Assembly: GCA_036571765.1 (NCBI GenBank) | Contig: BROE01000004.1 | Coordinates: 1,232,349-1,296,348, forward strand | Length of the DNA stretch: 64,000 nt | Source: Plecoglossus altivelis | Taxonomy: Eukaryota; Chordata; Actinopteri; Osmeriformes; Plecoglossidae | Reading direction: 5' to 3' | In this document: positions 13,326 through 26,500 of the stretch, piece by piece | Numbering within the stretch: position 1 is the first letter of the stretch | How the letters are laid out: each line of letters starts with the position of its first letter | The notes under the pieces: generated by a model | Seen by the model: only the letters and a program-made list of their open reading frames with translations | The model's database searches: none | Told to the model about the DNA's origin: nothing | Program-made: the position numbers and the translations under genes

Positions 13326-16300
13326 TCCATCGTACCAGATGGTGGGGATGATTTCTGGTTTCAACAGCTGGTGATTCCTGCGGTGAGAGTGTAACTGAAG
13401 CAGCTGTGGACGTGATGAAAATGTTTGCTGTTTTCTTCACACACAAAAAAAAACAAAATAAGTTGGGCAGTTACCACTTTGTTTACTTCACATTTTGTCA
13501 ATGTTATCCCATGGAATGTGTTCAAAATAACATTGAATGTGTTTCAAACGTATCAACAAACAAACTCCACCATTAAACTAGGGTTAGTAAGGTTCAGACA
13601 GTCCTCTGCTGTAGAGTAAACTAGAAGAAAATAGAATATTTACTGTAAATATTTTTATGGTTCCTCTTTTTTAATTGGTGCTCATGCTCTGACAAATCGA
13701 AACAGAAATTGTACAAAACGTACTAAAGTTACAACATTCGGCCTTAAGCGAGCAAACAGACTCACGGGACAGTGATGAAACGCTTTCGACGGATACGGCT
13801 CTGCAGGATCTTGATAATGACATTCATTAGTCATTAATCATCAACTGCCATAAAGTTTGTCGGCCAAGTATGCCAATCAGAGGATGCAGACGCTTGTCTC
13901 GTTAAACTGACATCGTCACCTCACTCTTCTGCCAACAGTCTAACTGCAAGGGACAACCAGCTGCAGCCATGTGCTTTGTTATGAACCTTTTCATTGTGCC
14001 ACATTTTCCTTTGAAGCTGCATATTTTCCTTTTTTATATTTATATAGTTAGCGTCCCCAAAAAAACAAAAAACGTTCACATATTATGAACTTGGCTACAA
14101 GTGAAACTGCTCTCGTGAGGAAGGCGAGCTGGACTGGTTAATCCTCCGCAAAAGGCTTCTCTTTTATTGGAGGTGATGACTTGAACGACTCTCTTTCACA
14201 GGTTGGAGAATCCTTCGCTGTTTTCCACTGCTTCAGGCTTCACCTGCCCTCCTAGTCTGAAACCTCCTCTGTAATAGAGCAGCACTGAATTAATAAGCCC
14301 CTCGCTCGGACAACACGAGCTGAGAAATGTGGTGTTCTGTAACCGTGGAGCCGGGGCACATTCCAAGGCAGGCTGCAGTCACTGACAGCAGCAGCCTGAT
14401 GTGAAGTGAAGTTCCGGAGCCTAATAATGAATTCGTTTAAAAACTAATATGCCTTTAATCCGAGCTCCGCTACTCTTGTTGAACATAGCAGGGGATAAAC
14501 ATGTGATGGAGGCCATCCCGTGGTCGAATCCTACGGTATCAACGTCTCTTATGATGAAGACGGAACATATGTCGTCTTCGTATCCTGCTGATATCTTCAT
14601 TTCCTGCACACAGGAAGCAGCTATGCACATCTTCAGTTGTTCAGATGTTCCTTATTTTCCATCTTTGGGGGGATTTAGAAGCACCATATGTTATGTTTTT
14701 GCTTATTTGGTGTAGTATGTTTGCTGTTGAATTAAGTGTTCCTGGACAGACAGCTGTGCCTTGATCTACTTGCATTGAGACGTCAATTGTACGTTCAAAG
14801 TTTCTTGACTTCCTTCCTTCCTTCCTTCCTTCCTGTCCCTATGAAATAATCCTGAAAAATGTAAAATGTGTTTAGCCTAAACTATTACCTAAAGGTCACA
14901 GTGACAGAGGCTGAATGGTGAAAAACGCTCTACCTCATCATTCCATTTATAGAGCTGCACGCTGTTCTGCTTCTTCATCTGCTCATCCGAGCGACAAGAG
15001 ACTGCTGCAACTGGTGCACTCATAAGGTGAAGTACCTGCTCTCCTCTAGGGAGAGGGCACGAACGAGCAACTTTCCGACTTAGAACAACACACCCTGGCG
15101 AGGTGGCTGGGCTGGGCTGGCCTTTCCTTCCTGTATCATCACAAAGGGAAAGCTGAAGCTAAAGTGATGAGAGAGCGTTCCATCCTCATTATTTTTTCAG
15201 CTCGACACCGGTTGTCACTTTGGCTCTGCGGAGTCAAAAATAAAAATCCTCTTTCTATATATATTTTTTTCTTTCTTTCTTTCAATCCCCCAGACTCTTA
15301 TAGTTTTGGAATCTCTACAGACGTCTTCATTACTTTCTGGCAGATAGCTTTTCCCACACAATGTTCCTGTTTCACAGAGTTCCCAGGCTTTTATTCACAC
15401 TGAGATATTTAACTGATATGAAATACAAAGAAATAACATCTTATCATCTCTGCCAATTTATTTTAAGTTACACATGAACAATTACCCCAGAGACTAACAG
15501 TAACTTCTAACACAGGTCAAAATATTCCAGCGAGAGAGAGCTATTCATACTGTCAGTTTCTTCAGTGTAAAGGACTGACTGACTGAGGGAATTGATAGGG
15601 CTGTTTCATGTTTATCTTCTGGAATCGATGCTGCGGCAGGTGAGCAAGCAGCTTTAGGGGGGATGTTGGGAGAGAGTGGGCTTGGTCCCTTGACGGAACT
15701 GAAATTTTAATTAGCATTGCTAGCAGTTTGGGTCACCAACATACACATCCATCTGAGACTGTTCAATATTTAATTAAATGGCTCTTGCTTTACACCTTGA
15801 TGCTCAGAGCACACAATTCCCTGAAACATCTCTTATTTAGCCTCCAATTAATCAGCAATAAACACTTAATGAGAAACTGCTCTATCAAAGCAAATCCTCA
15901 ATACTTTACAGTGTGTTGCACATATTTTATTGCTGGCATGAGTTTGTTAGATAGAAATGAAATGTCTTTCAGTGACAAGGTCATCAAAACTTGAGTGAGA
16001 AGCCTTTGCAGTTCCACCTACTCTCTGGTCTGCTTTCAGTAAAAATCCTAAACAATGTGTCTATCACTTCCCAAAAGCTTTTTGAAACGGCTCAATCTAA
16101 TTTCTCTCTTTTCCAATTCAGAAGAATCATTTTCTCCCCTCAGAACAGAAACAACCTCGGTCGACAGCCTTCGTGGATCCAAGTCGAAACGTTTGAGCTT
16201 GCAGCTGGTGTGACTCCAGTGTCCATTCTTCCTTTTGATCACAGGGATTATTTGGAGGTTTACTCTGTTAAGTTCCATTTCGCCATCTTATTGAACTTTT

Positions 16301-16661
16301 TAGCATTTAAATGACTTTTTGTAATTGCCCAAGCGAATCTTAAAATAGCACGAGGTGAATAGCTTCACTACCCTTCTCAAGTCTCTCTCTCCAGTCGTGT
16401 CATCCTTCCTATTTACGCTCAATAACAAGCCAACACTAAGTTTTCCACGATCCCTGTTAGGAATATATCTCACTTCAAGTGTTTTACTTCTCTGTTGGTA
16501 GTCTGACTTTGATTTGCTTCTGTGTGACACAGCAATTGAAGTTTGCAAGCTCTCTACATCAAGAAAATATTTACCAATTATTCACACCGCCTCTGGGAAC
16601 AGGCTGTTAGAAGCACACAGTGTTAACATGCTGCCCAAGAGCCTGAACTGAGCCTGAACTA

Positions 16662-16662
16662 C

Positions 16663-16695
<33 letters not shown>

Positions 16696-16845
16696 TGTGT
16701 GTGTGTGTGTAGCTAGGCGTGTGTGGTTGTGGTGGTGTAGCGGTGTGTGTGTGTGTAGCTAGACATGTGTGCTCGTGGTAGTGTAGCGGTGTGTGTGTGT
16801 GTGTGTGTGTGCGTGTGAGTGTGTGCGTGTGAGTGTGTGTGTGGT
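16662..16845. repeat. GT microsatellite with a duplicated TAGCTAG-containing block
   Basis: (GT)n runs interrupted twice by related blocks reading approximately GTAGCTAG followed by GTGTG, a TGGTGGTGTAGCGG-like string and more GT. The interruption is duplicated, so part of the array has spread as a larger unit of about 60 bp. Confidence 0.85.
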
Positions 16846-17670
16846 GATGATAGTAAGCCTGTCGGAGTCACCCTGCTTTTGAGTTCCTTATCTTGTAGGT
16901 ACACATAAGGACTTTCACAACGTTTGGCTAGGGCATGGCTTCATATTGGAGAGTGTGCACCAGAATGCTATTAAAGCTCAATTGGGTGAGAATACACTTG
17001 TGTGTTTCCAGATAGGCATCGATGTACAACAGCACCAAAGGCTGTCTCTTTACAGCCAGGCCTGATAAAGACATCAAAAGAGGCCAAAGGCAGAAAGTCA
17101 ACACATTTTTCTTTTTTTTAAGTTAGCAGAACAATTTTGGATACAAAAAACCCGTAGCAATGTACGTTTGGAATACATGTATTGGCCAAATGATTGAATG
17201 GTTTGTGTTAGGAATAGCAATTTATTCCCTAAGAAGTGTGCTATTTAGCTTGACCTGCTGAAAGAGCCAACTGGCTTTGACTTCAAAAAGCATCAAGCTA
17301 GTGCGGATAGAACAATCATCCCCACGCTAATAAAATATTTTAATCTTAAAAGAGATTTTAAATAATAACCACCCATTGGAAAAATAATGGAACATAATAG
17401 GCAAAGGGAACAAGGCTGTGGTTTTAAGAGTTTTACAGGCCCTGTGGGCACACTTTACCTTACATCGGGCCTCTGAAGAGCACAATGTCTATTTTTATGA
17501 CGATGTCCCACAGTCACGATAAGGCCGTGGATTAATGTGGCATCAAACATTTTTAAAATGTTGTCTGCGCTCCAATGATAAGGAGGCAGTATGTAAATAG
17601 AGTTAACATCAGGCACTTGGCACACATCACTGGAGGGGAAGAGAACTGTATGACGTTGCATTATAAATCT
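16846..17670. other. Intergenic DNA, no gene seen
   Basis: Unique sequence between two microsatellites. No coding exon, RNA gene or mobile-element end was recognised. Confidence 0.5.
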
Positions 17671-17672
17671 GT

Positions 17673-17761
<89 letters not shown>

Positions 17762-17768
17762 CCCAGAG

Positions 17769-17809
<41 letters not shown>

Positions 17810-17867
17810 AGACAGAGAGAGAGAGAGAAGACAGAGAGAGAGACAGAGGAGACAGAGAGAGAGTCGA

Positions 17868-17913
<46 letters not shown>

Positions 17914-17974
17914 CAGAGAGGAAGAGAGAGAGACGGAGAGAGGTAGAGAGAGAGCGACAGAGACAGAGAAGACA

Positions 17975-18033
<59 letters not shown>
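17671..18033. repeat. Long (GA)n purine microsatellite
   Basis: About 360 bp of almost uninterrupted purine on the + strand: long (GA)n runs broken by CAGA, GGAGA and GAAGACAGAGAGA blocks. All long reading frames here (Arg/Glu on one strand, Ser/Leu on the other) are artefacts of the repeat. Mirror-symmetric GA tracts of this length can form triplex (H-DNA) in vitro. Confidence 0.95.
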
Positions 18034-18035
<2 letters not shown>

Positions 18036-21000
18036 CTCACTGATCTAACAACTGCCTCTGACATTAAAGGTTCTCTGTCTGTCACGGCAATTAAAGACAG
18101 AGATTTTTTCCACCAAACACTTTGCCCCAGCCATTTTTTATATTCAGACTCACTGATAAACTATCTCAGGATCCTGAAAGACACTCATCACTCGAATGAA
18201 AATTTACGATGTCTACCTGTAAAAAAATAAATAAATCGAAATTCATTGTTTGACATCGTTCTTCCAATGGAATGACAGAGACTGGTTGTTGATGATTATT
18301 GTCTTTCAAACGTAAACAGTTAAAATGTTAATGACTGCCGTACATGTTTTGTTCACTTGGTGTGCTTCTAGTTGCCTCAGTGAATCAGAGTGAATACCAC
18401 TTCACTGGTATTGGCTGTCTGGGTTATAATCCATGTGGAAACAACAGCTCTCCCTTTTCCTGCCGGCAGCAGTCTCACTTTCCACTGAATGAAATTGTTT
18501 CAAATGAGTTGCCAGTGACTTTCCACTGTGAGTACCTCCTCCCTTGTGAATTCCACAAAGGTGACCCCAGGGACTGGTGTATAAACCAGACAGCATGCCA
18601 AGTCAACATGAGCAGATAGTGGCGAGGTAGGAAAAGAGAGGAAAGGACTAGGTGAAGTGTTGACATTCGAAGACAGCTTTTCCCACAGTATTTTCTATAA
18701 CTCCTGGGCCTACATTCAATTTGGATAAACTTCTTGACTGCACAATTTCCTTTCAGTCCACTCAGACAGAGATTTAATCAGCTATTCACATGAGGGTCAC
18801 CTATTGAATGAGGGAACTGCACTCGAAGGAGTTGAACACGAGGTCCTCCTATGTCTGTAGAAGTGTATACGCCATGCCGTGTAGGCTGGGGTTGAATAAA
18901 CCGATTCAGGCGACGAAGAGTGACAGTGACAAGCAGAAGAGCACTGTTGCCTCACACTCAATTACTGTGAATTCATTTGGGTGAGATGAAGGAAGTCTAA
19001 TCAGTCTCGCAGGATCTCCCATGGTTCTTCCTCGGTTCACAACAGCAACATCTGCTCCCGCAATCGCTTTTGCTACTTTCTAGCTTTTCGCAAGTCGGAA
19101 CGAGAAACACTCTCCCTGCCCTATTTTTCCTTTGCGTCAAAACAGTATGTAATTATGTTGAAAGGAAGTCCCACTTTTAGAAAGAAGGCAGTTGTTTGTT
19201 GCTATGCTCACGGACCCAGATGCTCTGGTGATGTTTTGTCGAACTTCCCAGCTACCAACTAGCAGAACGACTCACTCTTGATGAAATGCTGTAACGACAA
19301 AGCTGGTGAATGCTGCATTAGACGTTTTACTGAAACCATACAAAATATAGATTGAGGGCGTTTTAATTACTCAGACGTGTTCTTGGGGCGTAAAAAAAGA
19401 AGAATTGGTTTACTTAAACAAACAATAAAAACAAATAGCGAATGGGACTTAATGTGTTGGAAAGAGAGCCTAGCAGTTCGCACAGCATGTTAAAACGTAT
19501 AGGCTTGGCTGTAATGTATTCATCATTGTCCGCAAAGAAGCAATATCTAAATGTACTTCTCCTGCAGTAGCAGACCGAGTTTATCGATGCTGCTCTCAGA
19601 TAAACATCATGTCAACACTGGCTACAGTATAGTTCTGCTCCAAGAACAGCAAGAGTAGTGCTACTCCTCAAACTGAGATAGCGATGGGGAACATTGGACA
19701 TACAGCTAAAGAAATAACTGAAGTTTGCACCACAAATTCTGGCAGAAATAGCTAAGGTGTATATACTGTAGAAGCTACCCAGTTTTTCCGGCCTTTTCCG
19801 GCTTTTCCCTTCCCCTCTCTTAGCCTCTCAACCTGATACGGTTCCTGTAAGCATAACATGACACACAAATGAACCGAAATTCAATAACATGCTAGCAATC
19901 TACTGAAGCACTATTTGAGTTCAAGTATCACACCCAAAAACAGATATTAATTCACAAAATAAAATGCGGATGTACTCACTAGTTATGTGTAGTCAAAAGC
20001 GTATATATTTCATGGTACAGTATAAAGTGCATTTTAAAGGCCCAGACCTTGGGAACTCACTTCAAATGCCTATAGTACATTGGCACGATCATATCTTATG
20101 TCATATCATCTCTTATGTCAGAAGAAAGTGTAATTTCAAAAATCGTTGTTGTGGCGCTGAAAGATCCGTGTAGTCTGGGTCTTCCAGAATTACCAAAGCT
20201 ACAAGAGTTCTATTTCATCTGAGAAACTTGGACAATCATCCCGTGTTGGTCCATGTCATTTTTCACACAGATAGTGTTTTGATTGCCTGTGGGGAAAATA
20301 GTATTATTTACTCCAAAATTGCCCAGCTTGATTCCCATTGGAGGAACTTGTAAGCTCAGACTAAACATCTCTCATATCCTCAGCGCCACTTCCACTTTCA
20401 GGTGAGGCTCCATTTTCTTCGACAGGGTAGCAGTCATTGGTGAAACAGCGGTCTTTACAGCTAAAGAACTACAACTCCAACCCCTCAAACAGATGGTTGT
20501 GTCAAAGAGCTATCTGGGAGCACTGAAACACTGCAGGGGTTTAACTACATGCCTCTTCAAATGAGCTCTTCATTGCAGGATGAACTGGAATTCACTGCTA
20601 TAGGCTTCTTATGGATGACCATTAGCGAGAGAGAAAAAAAAATATTTGGGAGGTTGGGAAAAAAAAAAAAATTATGGTTCAAATTCTGTTCTGCTTTCAA
20701 GTGTATATTGCTCAGCAACAGACAGTTAGCTTTCTACTCTGATTGCACATGAATTCCATCAGGGCAACCTTTATAATCACCCGGTAGATAGATGTGTTTC
20801 CAAGCTTGGTGATTACACTCGGTGTGGGAATGTTCAAGTGCCGGAGGACGACAGTTGTGAGATGAGTCAAGCTGAGAAACTTGGAAAAGATGATGAAGAT
20901 CAGCGACACACAAACAGAAATACGGGGGGAAAAACAAGACAAGATGAGAGAATAATTTGGAGCAGGAACAACGGAGGGAAAGATGCAAAGTCACTTGCTT

Positions 21001-23279
21001 TCCGCTTTGTCAGAGATTTAGCCATCGTGATCGGTTCCATCATGTCAGAAGTCAATTTCAACAAAACCAGAGACCAACAGGCCAACAGTCCTCCTCCTTA
21101 GCTTTGCACTCAGACAAATCAAATGGTAATTAATTCCTAATACGTGTTAGAAATAGCCTAATTGCCTCATGTGCCCACTTCTCTTAGCCACCAGTTGGCT
21201 GTAAAAGATGATGAGTGAACCGTTAATGATGCTGTACAATGCACTGTAGTAGCTTGGCACAGCCCAGCCGGTATTTCTTAATTAAAATCCTGCGTACAGT
21301 ATGCCATTATTATTACTGCTGAGAAAGACATGGTTCATCTGCTCCCCCTGGGAGACTGAGATCATGACAGCATGGTCGTGCTCCCCTTCTGTCACCCCGC
21401 ACGGAAAATTCTCCAGACAAAGATTACAAAAGACTGAGATCATACAAAAACTGCTTTTCCCTACCAGGATTACCGTTTTTATCTGACCGGTGTTTAGGAT
21501 ATCTTTTCTACATGTCAGATATATGACAATAGTTGCCCAACCTTTTGCCTGTCATGGTAATTGTTTTCCGTTGTCTGATATTCGTCAATTGTTTGCTGAA
21601 CCTGGTTTATGGGCATCGACCATTGTCAAATACATCCTGAGTCAAGATTCACAGATCTCATTATCTTATTATGCCCATCATCTCTGCACACAATATCAGT
21701 GGCACATGGAGAATGATAAGAGGACAAAATATATAATATTATTCATGAGGATTTACTGCCCTCTGAACTACATCATTTACGAGAGAAAAGAGACGCCCGC
21801 TCTTGATGGTGCACTTCAATGGACATCAGAAATCTTCTAGGCTGATTGTCCTAATTTAATGCATGCAGTTTTGGGAGATCCGCTTGTGGTGATGGCCTGA
21901 GAGCTGTCATTGGTGTTCTCATTAAAGATGAACAGGATTGAGGGTATGGTGTCGTGCACAGGTTGCCCCTTCGGTCTTTGCCCAAGTGAATCCAAGGCTG
22001 TTTTTGTGAACCTTTCATGTCCCCCGGACCAAAGTCAGCAGAGAATAAACCATCTTCATCTCTCTCTGTGTCTCTGTCATACGCTTTTGTGGCTGAATAA
22101 TGAACAGTGTCTTCGCACTGTGAAATTAGAAATCCAACAAACAAAGTAGCCAGGGTTTTTGTTGTTGATGGGAGTCGGGGACGCTATCTTCACCAGCTTG
22201 AAAGGATAAACAAAGAGAGGATTATTTTTTGTTAAAGAACTAAACAGCAGTGTTCTCTGCAATATTTGATGTAATATCCTGTTTGAGATGCAGTTTCCTG
22301 ACTATCATGCTATTTACGCCCTACAAACAGAGACCATTGAAACACTCTTATCTCTTTCTCTCTCTCTCCATTCGCTCCTTTAATGAGTCACATTCCTGTT
22401 CACGTTGATGCTTTTTATGGTAAGGAATAGGAAACTGCTTGTCTTCGTACACAGACGTGGCATTTTCAGTCGCTAAACCACAGACTACCCTCTCAAAATG
22501 ATCCACAGAACCATTAGAAGACGGGTTTCCTGAGTCCAACTCCAGTGGGCCTGCTCTGCAACTGACAGGTAAAGAGGAACTGGCCCACTGACCTATGAGA
22601 CACACTCACGTGGACAGTACTTGTATGCCACACCACATAAAAGCTAAAGAGAGAATAATTGGACGCAGGCAATCTAACTGTGAATTAAGAAGGGCCGTGG
22701 CTTATTGCAAATTACTAGTGGCTGTTGCTACACTGTATTGGTCATAATGACTCGTGGGTTTGTAGGCTTGGCAACAGAAATGGAGAGGAAGGTTTTTTTT
22801 ATTGGACCTCAGAGCAAATGAGGACACATTCAGGGAGCCACCTGTCTTGCTGAATCACTCCCAAGCCTTTCCAGTCTGTGACACACAAAGGAAATATCCT
22901 ACTGTACTAACCAACATCAATTACAAAGGTGATGACATTGTGACAACACTTGTCATTTGCGATGGTCACAGCGAGGGGCGCCCACAGACCTTTGTGAGTC
23001 ATCTGCACACATTTACATAAATCCAAATTTAATTGACATCCTGAGGTAAATACGAAGTTCATGCATCAGAATTTCTTGTCACTTAAGATTTAATTGAATC
23101 AGGCAACAATGTTCCTGTGCTTTGTCTCTGCAGGAGAGAACTGCATGGGTCATGCTCTGCTGGGACAAGTATCCATCTGGGATAATTGACATTTATTCTA
23201 TCTGAGCAGTAGGGCGTTAGAGAACGCTGAAGGACGCCATATTGTTTCTGTGGAGTGTGGAGAAGTCTGTCTTGCTGCT
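18034..23279. other. Intergenic DNA, no gene seen
   Basis: About 5.2 kb of mostly unique sequence. No reading frame matched a recognisable protein family. The stretch at about 21110-21300 is AT-rich with several TAATTA/TTAATTAA-type words and may be conserved non-coding DNA, but nothing decisive is visible. Confidence 0.5.
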
Positions 23280-23315
23280 GTGTGTGCATGTGTGTGTGCC
23301 TGTGTGGGTGTGCGT

Positions 23316-23353
<38 letters not shown>

Positions 23354-23550
23354 ATGTGTGTGCCTGTGTGTGTGTGTGTGTGTGTGCCTGTGTGTGTGCG
23401 TATGTGTGTGCGTGTATGTGTGTGTGTGCGTATGTGTGTGTGTGTGCATGTGTGTGCCTGTGTATGTGTGCGTGCGTGTGTGCGTATTTGTGTGCGTGTA
23501 TGTGTGTGTGCGTATGTGAGTGCATGTGCGCGTGGGCGTGCGTATGTGGG
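23280..23550. repeat. GT-rich microsatellite with GCGTATGTG interruptions
   Basis: About 270 bp of (GT)n punctuated by TGCCTGTG, TGCGTATG and TGCATG variants. The interruptions are spread throughout, giving a degenerate compound microsatellite. Reading frames across it on both strands are low-complexity artefacts. Confidence 0.92.
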
Positions 23551-26500
23551 GGGGCTGGTTAAGAGAGACAGTCAGGGGAGGGAGAAAGAGCAAGGGAAAG
23601 AAAGACAATGAAACTCTTGGGACCATGACCTTGCAACCAAATTGGTTGCTTTTGTCTGATCAAATACAACAACAAAAAAAAGGCTTTTGGACCATGTGAC
23701 TCTTTCCACCTCCAGAAAACAAACTTGAGGATCTACTTAAGCAGCTACACTGAGATAGCCGAACGCTCTAAATCAATTAGTTCTTTACCAGGTTTACTCT
23801 TGTGTACAAACCTGGGAATAAAGGAAAGTCTACTGAATTCAGTTTTCTATGAATACATTTGTTTTGTATTTCAATGATAATCTTTTTTTTTTTTGCAAAT
23901 AAGGAACTGTTTTTCGAATGGCAGACCAGACAAGAAATGAAAGAAAATTCAACTCAATAGAGTACGTTCTTTGAAGTTCAGAAGATTTGATGTTGCTGAA
24001 TAAAAGGCAGTTTCAGGTTAAAGGCAGGCAATCTAGCATGGGTATCAGTGAATCTATATGAGGGTTAATGAGAACAGGGAAACCAAAGAGATACCATTTG
24101 ACCTGAGAACACGGGGTACTTTAGCAGCAAAGGATACATCAGAATACTTCATCTGTTTGGTTTGATGCACATCGATCACAGAAGTCCTTCACCACGTTTT
24201 TTGACTGGGGTTTGTTTATCTATTGTTGACAAATTGACACTCGCAAAAACGCCACAAAACAAGGCCTGATACGTTGCCTTAAAACAGTTGATTTATGGCT
24301 TTTACATGGTGGAAACAAGACGTGTGCACCAGTCCATGGGGAACACTGCATCTTGTTGGAGCTGGAAAATGTGCAATTGTGAACTTGGCTTTAGGCTTCT
24401 AAGTTGACAGCAGATATATGTGACCTCAGCTGAACAGTTTTGCTGATCTGCCTGCTAAGGTTGGCATGTAGAAATGAATCTCAATTTCCTTTATTAATTT
24501 CGCATGTCACTATAAATTTGTTTCTAAGTGGACCTGCCCAGCATTTCAGCTTTCTACTGCACCGGAGGAGAGGGATGTGNGACCTTTGACCTCAAGGAAT
24601 CCGATCTGGAAATAACTGACAGTACCTGAGCTGATGTTGAATCTCTTTGGTACGCCATATGACTTTACAAAATCAGATCCCAACAATTCAATGGTTTAGG
24701 GGCTTGTGTCATGACCATCTGGGTTCAAACACACAGCCAAGGACTGCCAGCCATTCCTGTAGTGTAGGGGTAAGGCTAAACTTTACATAGACCTTCTCTC
24801 CTATTCCTTCTGTTTGCAAAACAAACAGAAACTGATCTCAGAATAGGCCCCCCCCACGTGACTGCCTCTGGCATATATATTCCGCCTGCCAGAACTGGTA
24901 ATCCAAGGCAGAGCAAGGGAATAACTTTATCTGAGATATGATGGCATCTGTCTCTCAGGCTGCAGACTTCTCATTACAAGCAGTTTCTTTGACTGGTTCT
25001 AGAGACATCAGCTGTCATAACTCATCAGCCCCTGCCAAGGTGGAGGCGAAACAAACAGCTGCCACCAAGCTCCTGTACAAGCATGGAGCTGCAGATATAT
25101 CAACTGTGTGACCCAGCAATGCAGAAATGCAACTCCACATAAATTATCATTCTCTTACGTTACATTCCCACATTTTCAACAGATCAAAAAGTGCCAGGTA
25201 CACTACTACAGTGCGTGTGTTCTTGTAGAAGGTGACAGGAGGGCTGGTATAAAGATGACCAGCAGGTATGTACACCTTGCTGCTCAGCCGTGTCCTTCTC
25301 CCTGACCTGGCTTCGCTCGTTTTCGGACAACCTGACACAGCGCCTGTCGTCTTTCCCTGCTCTTCCTTCAGCACAGAGGGCACTCCGCTCCGCCCCCGCC
25401 CTGCCCTGCCCAGAACACCTTCCAGTGACCCCCGCAGAACATTCCAGAAGCACACTGAGGAAAAGCCGCAGATTTTCTCAGACGCGGGCGTTCAAGTCAG
25501 TGGTCAAGGCAGGGAGTTGGAGCTAAGGGATGGTCTTAATCCCTTCAAATCCCTAGAAGTTTGTGCATTTGACCCAATGGCACTGAAAAGAAATTAGTTC
25601 CCGCTTGGCAAAGATTTCTTACGGAGGTTCAAACTTAACAGTGAGCTGATCTAAGTCGGTACTTTTCTTGCTCATTTTTTCGTGTTAGGAGGCTGACTGG
25701 TACTGGGAAGAATCATCACAAACAGATATGTCCTTGATCCTTGTCTAACCTCCTTGTGGAGATGAGACCTGTTTCTTCCTCTGTAGTCTAACTGTGACAC
25801 TGTCTGGCGTTCTCAAGGTTATGGCCATTACCTTATCCCAGTCTCCCAGACCTTCGAAGTAAAACACTGAAATGTTGTTCCTCAGAGAGTGCTTTGACAC
25901 CGATTAAACACTCTGTCTTTATCACATCCATTTTGCTTTACCTGGATGGATGTAGAGTACCAAATGAGAAGAACAAAGTTGTTTGGAAAGAAATCCCACA
26001 TAACCTTTTCATACAGAAAAATTGTCAGTCTATATTTTAGCAAAAAACTAAATTGTGATCTGAAAATGCAGGACAAACATCGTCTTGATAATTTCTCTTT
26101 GAAACATTTTTCTTGTAATCCGGCTCTCATCAAAAATGACTGTTCTTTATTACTTTAAAGCAATGCAGTAGTATATGAGGCATGACGTAAATAAGTCATG
26201 AAAACATTAAACACCATCAAGCTGTGCACCCTGCAGAGATGCTTGGGTACCGTGCCTCCATTATGATGTATGCAACCTAAATCACCCCACCGCTGGTTTC
26301 AAATACAACGAGTGTTTACTCAGATCGTTCCAGTGGGAAACCTACACTGCCACGTTTGACGATGTCCATGGGTCTAAAATCTGCTTAAACATGATTGATC
26401 CTCTTTGAAATCAGATATAAGTACTCCAGACTAAATGTAGGGAACGAGAAAAGAAAACAAGCACAGTATTTTTCAAAGACCAGAGCACAGCACCAATACC

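Larger units (their letters stand above)
8986..16655. other. Intergenic DNA, no gene seen; possible conserved non-coding blocks
   Basis: About 7.7 kb of mostly unique sequence without a recognisable coding exon. It contains a (CTTC)n run at about 14812-14836 and short GATG repeats at about 10064-10085. Some stretches are low in simple repeats and dense in homeodomain, SOX or TCF-like words (10660-11140, about 15690-16000). They could be long-range enhancers of the kind common in vertebrate gene deserts. The hairpin at 13259-13325 is listed separately. Confidence 0.5.

Noticed and set aside
25268..25597. 109-codon Pro/Ser-rich frame overlapped by minus-strand frames
   Set aside because: No conserved domain. 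Competing frames on the other strand suggest composition rather than coding.
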